Below are positions 1 through 6,366 of a stretch of 7,811 nucleotides of DNA, piece by piece. This DNA is from Candidatus Delongbacteria bacterium (GTDB lineage: Bacteria > UBA4055). A program made the translations under genes and the position numbers. Position 1 is the stretch's first letter. Each line of letters opens with the position of its first letter. The stretch lies in NCBI GenBank assembly GCA_013139625.1, contig WTAK01000296.1, forward strand, positions 1 to 7,811. Direction: 5' to 3'. The notes beneath the pieces were generated by a model, which was not told the origin of the DNA, did not search any database, and was given only the letters and a program-made list of their open reading frames with translations.

Positions 1-3000
1 GATCTTGCAGGATCGGGCTTTAAAGTATATTTAATGGAAGAAACACCTGCAATCGGTGGAACTATGGCGCAGCTTGATAAAACATTCCCTACGAATGATT
101 GTGCTATGTGTGTGATCTCTCCAAAATTGGTAGAGGCCGGAAGACATTTAAATATAGACCTTTTAACAAATACTGATCTTATTGGAGTGGAAGGTGAAGC
201 AGGCAATTTCACTGTGAAAGTGAATAAGAGGGCACGATTTGTCGATCTTGACAAATGTACAGGTTGTGGAGAATGTGCCGCTATCTGTCCTATTGATACT
301 GAATCAATATTTGATGAAGCATTGGTAAAAAAGACAGCTATTTACAAACCTTATCCTCAAGCTTCCCCAAATGCTTTTGTTATAGATAAAAATGAATTAC
401 CTCCTTGCCAGATATCCTGTCCTTCAGGTATCCATGTTCAAGGATATATAGCTCTGGTTTCTCAGGGAAAATATAAAGAAGCTTATGATCTTATAAGACT
501 AAATAATCCTTTCCCATCTGTCTGTGGTAGAGTATGTCACAATCCTTGTGAACTCGACTGTAGAAGAGGCGACTATGATGATCCTTTGGCGATCAGATCA
601 ATAAAAAGATTTATCTCAGATTATGTACATTCACATCAAGATGAATTCGAGAAAAAAGAAGCTCCGATTGAAAAAACTAAAGATCAAATTGCTGTCATTG
701 GTGCAGGTCCTGCCGGTATGACATGTGCATATTATTTGGCTAAAAAAGGTTATAAAGTCACTGTATTTGAAAAAGACGCTAAAGCCGGTGGTATGATGCG
801 TTCTTGTATCCCTCCTTACAGATTATCAAGAGATGAATTGGACTGGGAAATAGAAGAAATATTGAAAGAAGGTGTAGATCTTCAAGTAAACCACCCAATT
901 AATTCTCATGCTGATATTGAAGCTTTAAGGCTTAAAGGATATAAAGCATTTTTCGTAGGTATCGGAGCTCAATTAAGTAAATCACTTAGAATTAAAGGTG
1001 AAAAACTTGAAGGTGTTTTCGGTGGTATTGATTTCCTTAAGAAAGTGAACTGGGGCGAAAAAGTAGAAATTGGTAAGAAAGTTGCTATCGTCGGCGGTGG
1101 AAATACTGCTATTGACTGTGCCAGAACTGCTAAAAGACTCGGTGCTGATGTAACTCTAGTATATCGTCGTACCAGAAGAGAGATGCCGGCTGAAAGACAC
1201 GAAATAGTCGCTGCTGAAGAAGAAGGAATAAATTTCAAGTTCCTTGTCAACCCTATTGAGATCATCGGTGAAAATGGTAAAATGACATCCATAAAATTCT
1301 CTGAGATGAAACTTGGTGCAAGGGATGATAGTGGTAGAAGAAGACCTGAACCAACCGGAAAAGAATTTATAGAAGAGTTTGATAATGTAATGGCTGCGGT
1401 TTCTCAAACTGCAGATCTTTCAGTTTTGGAAGACAGTAATGTTAAAACTACTGCTTGGAATACCATTGTTACCAATGAATTAACATTTGGAACAAATATA
1501 CCTGATATCTTCGCTGGTGGTGATATCGTTCAAGGTCCTGCTTCTGTTGTTGAAGCTGTAGGGCAAGCTTACGAAGCTGCTATTTCTATTGAAAGATACT
1601 TAACAGGTCAAGATATGGAAGAAGGTCGTGTCGCAAGAGAAGACTTAATTCCTGCTAAAGAACCTCAGCAATTTGTTATAAAGCAAGAAAGAGTTCCAAT
1701 GGGATTCCAAGATGCTGATAAAAGGATCAAGAATTTTGATGAACATGAACTTGGTTACTCTGAAGAGCAAGTAAGAGAAGAAGCTAAAAGATGTCTTGAA
1801 TGTGGAATTTGTTCGAACTGTCTTGAATGTGTTACTGTTTGTGAAGCAGAAGCTATCGTTCATGACATGGTTGACCAAGAAGAAGAAATAAGTGTAGGAT
1901 CAATTATTGTTGCTACAGGTGCTGCGAAATATGACCCTACTGCAATGCACGAATACGGTTACGGAAGATTTAAGAATGTTGTGACAAGTATTCAATTTGA
2001 AAGGATCTTAGCTGCATCAGGTCCATTCGAAGGTCACCTTCAAAGACCTGCTGATGGAAAAGAACCTAAGAAGATAGCATGGATCCAATGCGTTGGATCG
2101 AGAAATGAAGAAACACCGTATTGTTCATCTGTCTGCTGTATGTACACTATGAAAGAAGCTATTATTGCAAAAGAGCATGTGAGTACAGTAGAACCAACAA
2201 TATTCTATATGGATATTAGAGCATACGGTAAAGATTTTGATAAATATTATGATAAAGCTAAAGCTGCGGATGTAAGATTTGTAAGAGGTAGAGTCGGTAA
2301 AATAAAAGAGATCGCTGAAACCGGAAATCTTGAACTTTATTATGTTGCTGATGATGGCAAGCTGGCTATTGAAGAATTTGAACTAGTAGTCCTTTCTATT
2401 GGTCTTCAACCTCAGAATACTTCTGTAGAATTATCCGACAAACTTGGCGTAAGATTGAATGAATATAATTTCATCGATAATTTTGGAATTTCACCTATTC
2501 AAACTACAAGACCCGGTATTTTCGTCTGTGGTCCTGCTGTTTCACCAAAGGATATTCCTGAAACTGTAATGCAGGCTTCCGGTGCCGTTGCAGGTGCTGC
2601 TGAAATACTTGCTGAAGTTAGAGGAACTGAGATCGCTGAAAAAGTTTATCCTGAAGAAATTGATATTACAGGTAAGAAACCGAGAATCGGTGTATTCGTA
2701 TGTCATTGTGGTATAAATATCAGTAGTGTCGTTGATGTGAAAGGTGTTGTTGAATTCGCAAAGACCTTACCGAATGTTGTTTATGCTACAGATAATCTTT
2801 TCACTTGCTCACAGGATACTCAGGAACAAATGAAAGAGATCATCAAAGAACATAAATTGAACAGAGTTATTGTATCGTCTTGTTCTCCAAGTACTCACGA
2901 AGAACTTTTCCAGGAAACTTTAAGAGAAGCAGGATTGAATAAGTTCTTATTTGACATGGCAAATATCCGTAATCAATGTAGTTGGGTTCACAAAGAAGAT

Positions 3001-4383
3001 AAACCTGCTGCTACTGAGAAAGCTAAAAGACTTACTAAGATTGCTGTCAGTAAAGGTAGATTGCTTGAACCATTGCAGCCTATTGCACTTGATGTAACTC
3101 AGACTGCTCTTGTAGTTGGTGGTGGACTTTCAGGGCTGACCTCTGCTCTTTCTATCGCAAATCAAGGTTTTGCAGTTGCGATCGTGGAAAAAAGTGATCG
3201 AACAGGTGGAAATCTGAATAGACTTGATGAAACTGTTGAAGGTAAAAAAGTAATTGATTACTTAACTGAACTCAGAGATGAAGTTGAAGATCATAAATTA
3301 ATCAAGTTATATACAGAAGCTAAAATAACTGAAATTTCAGGTTATGTTGGAAACTTTACTACAAGTATTTATCTAGATAGAGAAGATGAAAGTATTAAGT
3401 ATGATCATGGTGTTATCGTTATTGCTACAGGTGCAAACGAATCTAAACCTACAGAATATTTATATGAAGAACAGGAAAGTGTAATCACTCAGCTTGAATT
3501 TGAAAAAGATTTTGAAAAGAACATAAAAGAATATAAGAGAATGAAAAATATTGTTCTTATTCAGTGTGTTGGTTCAAGAGATGAGAATAGACCGTATTGT
3601 TCAAGAGTATGTTGTACACATTCTATTAAGAATGCTATTCGTTTAAAAGAACTGAACCCTAAGATAAACATTCACATTCTTTACAGAGATATCAGAACTT
3701 ATGGATTCAATGAGAAATATTATAAACAAGCCAGAGAATTAGGCATTGTATTCGTTAGATATGATGTAGATAGTAAGCCTGTAGTAGATATTGATGGTAA
3801 GCAATTAGTTCTTAAAAATAAAGGCTTAAGAGTTACCTATAAAGATCATATCATGCAAATGGATACTGTAATATATCCTGACAAAGTTATTTTATCATCC
3901 GCTATTGTTCCTCAGGAAGATGCAGGAGAACTTTCACAGATGCTCAAGATACCTCTGAATGAAGATAATTTCTTCATGGAAGCTCATGTTAAACTTCGTC
4001 CGGTGGATTTCTCTGCTGAAGGTATTTACTTGGCAGGTCTTGCTCATTCTCCTAAGAACATGGAAGAGACTATTTCACAGGCAAAAGCAGCTTCTGAAAG
4101 AGCTACTATGATCATCAGTTCTGACAAATATATTGCGGAAGCGAACATTGCTAAAGTTGATCTTGACACTTGTTCCGGTTGTGGAATGTGTGTATCTGTT
4201 TGCCCTTACGCTGCTCCTGAATTATTCTGGAGAAATGGTAAAGAGTTTGCTCATATCAATTCTGCATTATGTAAAGGTTGTGGAAGTTGTGCGGCTGTTT
4301 GTCCATCCGGAGCTATGCAGCAGTTAGGATATAAAGAAGAACAACAACTAGCCATGTTGACGGAAGCATTAGAAGTGTGGTAA
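1..4383 (+). CDS. Giant HdrA-type iron-sulfur flavoprotein with a nested GltD-like module and a second HdrA module (5' partial)
   Basis: Predicted cytoplasmic electron-transfer flavoprotein of the heterodisulfide reductase subunit A (HdrA) family. The frame is open to base 1, and the residues before the first ATG (position 34) are HdrA-like sequence, so the gene starts outside the window. Numbering from codon 1: residues 1-100 are the end of a first HdrA flavin fold, with TNDCAMC (C34, C37) and a ferredoxin motif C86/C89/C92/C96. Residues about 134-545 are a full GltD/NfnB-like module: Cys-rich N-part (C136, C140, C175, C179, C183, C187), FAD GxGxxG 234-239, NAD(P)H GGGNTA 365-370 with YRR 388-390, and the GGD motif 506-508. 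C598-C614 is another Cys cluster. HdrA sequence resumes (ATG 638-640; C697, C708, C712-713). Residues 895-1370 are a second HdrA with CHCG 901-904, GGGLSG 1040-1045 and C1189, C1200, C1204-1205. The tail is a double [4Fe-4S] ferredoxin (C1391-C1401, C1424-C1434). Family and modules are clear; reaction and partners are inferred (NAD(P)H/ferredoxin electron transfer, possibly bifurcation). Confidence 0.93.
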   Translation, partial: DLAGSGFKVYLMEETPAIGGTMAQLDKTFPTNDCAMCVISPKLVEAGRHLNIDLLTNTDLIGVEGEAGNFTVKVNKRARFVDLDKCTGCGECAAICPIDTESIFDEALVKKTAIYKPYPQASPNAFVIDKNELPPCQISCPSGIHVQGYIALVSQGKYKEAYDLIRLNNPFPSVCGRVCHNPCELDCRRGDYDDPLAIRSIKRFISDYVHSHQDEFEKKEAPIEKTKDQIAVIGAGPAGMTCAYYLAKKGYKVTVFEKDAKAGGMMRSCIPPYRLSRDELDWEIEEILKEGVDLQVNHPINSHADIEALRLKGYKAFFVGIGAQLSKSLRIKGEKLEGVFGGIDFLKKVNWGEKVEIGKKVAIVGGGNTAIDCARTAKRLGADVTLVYRRTRREMPAERHEIVAAEEEGINFKFLVNPIEIIGENGKMTSIKFSEMKLGARDDSGRRRPEPTGKEFIEEFDNVMAAVSQTADLSVLEDSNVKTTAWNTIVTNELTFGTNIPDIFAGGDIVQGPASVVEAVGQAYEAAISIERYLTGQDMEEGRVAREDLIPAKEPQQFVIKQERVPMGFQDADKRIKNFDEHELGYSEEQVREEAKRCLECGICSNCLECVTVCEAEAIVHDMVDQEEEISVGSIIVATGAAKYDPTAMHEYGYGRFKNVVTSIQFERILAASGPFEGHLQRPADGKEPKKIAWIQCVGSRNEETPYCSSVCCMYTMKEAIIAKEHVSTVEPTIFYMDIRAYGKDFDKYYDKAKAADVRFVRGRVGKIKEIAETGNLELYYVADDGKLAIEEFELVVLSIGLQPQNTSVELSDKLGVRLNEYNFIDNFGISPIQTTRPGIFVCGPAVSPKDIPETVMQASGAVAGAAEILAEVRGTEIAEKVYPEEIDITGKKPRIGVFVCHCGINISSVVDVKGVVEFAKTLPNVVYATDNLFTCSQDTQEQMKEIIKEHKLNRVIVSSCSPSTHEELFQETLREAGLNKFLFDMANIRNQCSWVHKEDKPAATEKAKRLTKIAVSKGRLLEPLQPIALDVTQTALVVGGGLSGLTSALSIANQGFAVAIVEKSDRTGGNLNRLDETVEGKKVIDYLTELRDEVEDHKLIKLYTEAKITEISGYVGNFTTSIYLDREDESIKYDHGVIVIATGANESKPTEYLYEEQESVITQLEFEKDFEKNIKEYKRMKNIVLIQCVGSRDENRPYCSRVCCTHSIKNAIRLKELNPKINIHILYRDIRTYGFNEKYYKQARELGIVFVRYDVDSKPVVDIDGKQLVLKNKGLRVTYKDHIMQMDTVIYPDKVILSSAIVPQEDAGELSQMLKIPLNEDNFFMEAHVKLRPVDFSAEGIYLAGLAHSPKNMEETISQAKAASERATMIISSDKYIAEANIAKVDLDTCSGCGMCVSVCPYAAPELFWRNGKEFAHINSALCKGCGSCAAVCPSGAMQQLGYKEEQQLAMLTEALEVW

Positions 4384-4405
4384 TCGTATTATAAATATTT
4401 TTACT

Positions 4406-4431
4406 GTAGGGGACGGTTTAAAACCGTCCCC
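4406..4431 (+). repeat. REP-like perfect palindrome with 5' GTAG foot
   Basis: GTAG at 4406-4409 leads directly into a perfect palindrome at 4409-4431. Arms GGGGACGGTTT (4409-4419) and AAACCGTCCCC (4421-4431) flank a single central A. A GTAG or GGAG tetranucleotide at the 5' foot of a GC-rich hairpin is the known hallmark of REP elements mobilised by RAYT (REP-associated, IS200/IS605-like) transposases. A second palindrome with the same foot lies at 6256-6281. The stem is far richer in GC than the flanks. No RAYT gene is in the window, so assignment to a REP family is inference. Confidence 0.6.
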
Positions 4432-4440
4432 TCTTTTATT
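4409..4440 (+). terminator. Probable Rho-independent terminator after the HdrA-type gene
   Basis: The same palindrome begins 25 bases after the TAA stop (4381-4383). As RNA it would form a stem of 9-10 pairs topped by a tiny AT loop. It is followed by TCTTTTATT, a short imperfect U-rich tail. Position and structure fit termination of the upstream operon before the MATE gene. The U tract is short, so efficiency is uncertain, and the element may have been a mobile palindrome co-opted as a terminator. Confidence 0.6.
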
Positions 4441-4499
4441 AATGCAACAATTCAGAATATTGCATATATTAGCATTCTTATAAATCCAAAAGAGTATAA

Positions 4500-5846
4500 A
4501 TGGAAATCAAGCAAGAAATAAGCATAGTTAAAAGGATAATCAAGCTATCTCTACCTGTTATGATGGGGGAGATAATGTTCAGTATCCTGAGTTTTGTCGA
4601 CAGGTTCTACATTGCTAAACTTGGTATAAATGAAGCAGCTGGCTCAAGCCTTAGTTCCACAATAGTCTGGGTACTTATTGCTTTAAGCACATTAATTACC
4701 GGTGGTACAATAGCTTTAGTTTCAAGAATGGTCGGTGAGAAGAATGAAAAGGGGGTTACTAAAAGTGCCGAACAATCTATGCTTCTTGCGCTTTTTCTAG
4801 GATTGTTCTTAGGTGGCATTACTTATTTATTCTCAGCTGATATCATTGGATTCTTTAATGCTGAACCTGTTGTAGAAAGGCTCGGTATAGAATATTTTAG
4901 CATACTGCTTCTCGGATATCCATTGATAATGATCGGTTCAACTTCAGGGGTTATCTTTCAATCGTCCGGTAATACAAAAACACCTATGCTTATATTTACC
5001 GGTATGAGTATTATGAATATTATACTTGACCCTATGTTGATCTTTGGTTTTGATCTTTTCTCGATCCCCGCAATGGGAGTAAGAGGTGCAGCTTTAGCAA
5101 CTGTAATCTCTGAACTTGTAGCCTGTACATGGATTGCAGTTCTTCTGTATAGAGATAAGAAACTTAAATTGAATTTTTTAAGTACATTTATCCCTGACTT
5201 TGTTATGATTAAAAGAATATTGAAGATCGGTATGTGGAGCGGAATGAACAGTTTATCACGCCCGTTATCAGCAATATTCCTACAGAAGATAATCACTTTC
5301 CATGGTACCTATTTCGTAGCTGCTTTTAGCTTTGGAATTCAGTGGATATCTATTGTATTTATTTTCATGCAGGGAATGAGAGTTGCTATTTCAACTCTTG
5401 TAGGACAGTTCTTAGGTCAAAATAATCATCAAGGTGCCGAAGATACGACCAAAGCAGGATTGCAATTCGGATATGTTTTTATAGCTATCATTATGGCAAT
5501 TGGTATGCCCCTATCAAAGTATGCTATAAGTATCTTTACAGCTGATTCCACAGTAATCGAGGCAGGAAGTTGGTATTTGATCATTGTTCTTGCTGGAATG
5601 CTTTTTGAGGTACCTATGACAGTTTATGCTGCAGGATTTAACGGAGCTGGTGATACTGCACCGCCTACGATTATAGCTTTTTTCTCGAACTGGGTCGGTA
5701 AGATCGGGTTTGCTGCGATAGCGACTTATTACTTTGATCTTGGTATTAACTGGGTTTGGTTCGCTATTACTCTTTCATTGATCATTGAAGGTATCGGGCT
5801 ATCGATTTGGTTCAAACGAGGCAAATGGAAACACAAAACCGTATGA
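4500..5846 (+). CDS. MATE family efflux transporter
   Basis: Predicted inner-membrane multidrug and toxic compound extrusion (MATE) antiporter, exporting organic cations, drugs or metabolites in exchange for Na+ or H+; the actual substrate cannot be read from sequence. The 448-residue length is normal for the family and the twelve-helix pattern is complete. Recognisable family landmarks are SLPVMMGE near residues 17-24, VDRFYIAKLG 33-42, VSRMVGEKN 74-82, FQSSGNTKTPM 153-163 and NIILDPMLIFG 173-183. The second pseudosymmetric half carries TLVGQFLGQNN around 299-309 and NGAGDTAPP 381-389. The ATG at 4500 is chosen because MEIKQEISIVKRIIKLSLP is the usual charged/amphipathic MATE N-terminus; a weak AAGAG (4490-4494) lies five bases upstream. 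It sits 116 bases after the HdrA-type gene, with a terminator between, so it is probably a separate unit. It overlaps the next gene by 4 bases (ATGA), suggesting coupled translation. The C-terminus ends in a basic segment (KRGKWKHK). Confidence 0.95.
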   Translation: MEIKQEISIVKRIIKLSLPVMMGEIMFSILSFVDRFYIAKLGINEAAGSSLSSTIVWVLIALSTLITGGTIALVSRMVGEKNEKGVTKSAEQSMLLALFLGLFLGGITYLFSADIIGFFNAEPVVERLGIEYFSILLLGYPLIMIGSTSGVIFQSSGNTKTPMLIFTGMSIMNIILDPMLIFGFDLFSIPAMGVRGAALATVISELVACTWIAVLLYRDKKLKLNFLSTFIPDFVMIKRILKIGMWSGMNSLSRPLSAIFLQKIITFHGTYFVAAFSFGIQWISIVFIFMQGMRVAISTLVGQFLGQNNHQGAEDTTKAGLQFGYVFIAIIMAIGMPLSKYAISIFTADSTVIEAGSWYLIIVLAGMLFEVPMTVYAAGFNGAGDTAPPTIIAFFSNWVGKIGFAAIATYYFDLGINWVWFAITLSLIIEGIGLSIWFKRGKWKHKTV

Positions 5847-6259
5847 TAAAATTAAAACAAACACTTTATATTACAGCATTTATAGCTTTCATAAGTGTAT
5901 TCTTCACTTGGTTTAAGTGTGATTCTTTCTTTGTTAAAATGAATATCTCGTGGTGGGAATTATTTAAAGATCTCAGTTGGTGGAAAGCTGCTCTTTTGTT
6001 TATATATACCTATTTTCCAATATATTCTGTCTATAAGATCTCTAAGAACAGACTTCTTACCTTACCGTTTATATCTTTGATGATTTTGGGAATAAGTGGA
6101 CTCTTCAAGGATGAAACTTTCGCTGATATGATGAGTGATCTATTTATAAATGTAACCGGAATGGAAGTAAATTTAGCATTCGGGTTCTATCTACATTTTT
6201 CAGCTTTATTAATACACTGTATCGCGATATATTTTTATAATAAAAAAACAGTTTCGTAG
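5843..6259 (+). CDS. Small four-helix membrane protein of unknown function, coupled to the MATE gene
   Basis: I do not recognise a named family. From the ATG at 5843 the protein has 138 residues with four predicted membrane segments at about 7-24, 48-64, 72-88 and 109-132. A Trp-rich extramembrane loop (SWW at 36-38 and again at 45-47) follows helix 1, and GFYL (114-117) starts helix 4. The plan of a helix ending in Phe/Trp, a polar loop, two helices and a GFYL-type last helix resembles small uncharacterised bacterial membrane proteins; this is inference. The 5843 start shares ATGA with the MATE stop, the usual arrangement for coupled translation, and puts helix 1 directly after a short basic N-terminus. 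In-frame ATGs at 5825 (GAGG at 5818-5821, only three bases away) and 5807 are alternatives. The TAG stop lies inside the GTAG foot of the downstream palindrome. An accessory role for the MATE pump is possible but unsupported beyond position. Confidence 0.75.
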   Translation: MIKLKQTLYITAFIAFISVFFTWFKCDSFFVKMNISWWELFKDLSWWKAALLFIYTYFPIYSVYKISKNRLLTLPFISLMILGISGLFKDETFADMMSDLFINVTGMEVNLAFGFYLHFSALLIHCIAIYFYNKKTVS

Positions 6260-6281
6260 GGTCGAATCCACGTGTTCGACC
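6256..6281 (+). repeat. Second REP-like palindrome with GTAG foot
   Basis: GTAG at 6256-6259 is followed immediately by GGTCGAA (6260-6266), an 8-base loop containing CACGTG (6269-6274), and TTCGACC (6275-6281), the exact complement of the first arm. It shares the GTAGGG start and hairpin plan with the element at 4406-4431 but has different arm sequences, so the two are not simple copies. The stop codon TAG (6257-6259) of the small membrane protein gene is part of the foot. RAYT-dependent REP origin is inferred from architecture only. Confidence 0.55.
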
Positions 6282-6283
6282 GG

Positions 6284-6311
6284 AAGGGATTTATATTTCC
6301 CTTGATTTTTA
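6284..6311 (+). terminator. Weak hairpin plus T-rich tail, possible terminator
   Basis: AAGGGA (6284-6289) and TCCCTT (6298-6303) can pair across an 8-base AT loop and are followed by GATTTTTAT. The stem is only six pairs, but it lies directly behind the GTAG palindrome; together the two hairpins could end transcription of the MATE/small membrane protein unit before the next gene. The call rests on structure alone. Confidence 0.35.
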
Positions 6312-6329
6312 TCAATTTTAAGTTAAATT

Positions 6330-6335
6330 TATAAT
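6330..6335 (+). promoter_or_regulatory. Possible -10 box of the beta-propeller gene
   Basis: A perfect TATAAT lies 31 bases before the ATG at 6367, in the right place for a short leader. No convincing -35 box sits 16-18 bases upstream (TTGATT at 6302-6307 is 22 bases away). The region is very AT-rich, so chance occurrence is likely enough to keep confidence low. A separate promoter is nevertheless expected here because the gene follows two hairpins. Confidence 0.3.
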
Positions 6336-6355
6336 TATCAAAAATTATATTGTTC

Positions 6356-6359
6356 GGAG
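6356..6359 (+). promoter_or_regulatory. Ribosome binding site (GGAG) fixing the 6367 start
   Basis: GGAG lies seven bases before the ATG at 6367, ideal spacing, and is the clearest Shine-Dalgarno sequence among the gene starts visible here. It supports translation from 6367, which also gives an N-terminal export signal. Confidence 0.7.
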
Positions 6360-6366
6360 TTTTATA

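Noticed and set aside
34..36. ATG at 34 as the start of the HdrA-type gene
   Set aside because: The 11 codons before it are in frame, free of stops and match the HdrA flavin-domain strand leading into this Met (GFKVYL). The gene therefore continues beyond the left edge.
969..1878. Three - strand open frames of 77-107 codons (969-1292, 1156-1407, 1645-1878)
   Set aside because: They lie antisense within conserved HdrA/GltD coding sequence, have low-complexity composition (Ser/Phe rich) and no ribosome binding or family features.
4133..4327. 64-codon + strand frame inside the ferredoxin tail
   Set aside because: It overlaps the double [4Fe-4S] motif of the main gene in another frame and is a shadow of that sequence.
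4442..4465. Inverted repeat ATGCAA / TTGCAT upstream of the MATE gene as a regulator site
   Set aside because: Six-base arms with a 12-base gap in AT-rich DNA are weak, and no regulator gene is adjacent.
4460..4484. Promoter for the MATE gene (TTGCAT at 4460-4465, TATAAA at 4479-4484)
   Set aside because: The spacer is only 13 bases, too short for a standard sigma-70 promoter, and the region is AT-rich enough to give such hexamers by chance. The real promoter was not identified.
4607..5296. Two - strand open frames inside the MATE gene (4607-4819, 4958-5296)
   Set aside because: They are antisense to well-conserved transporter sequence with no independent support.
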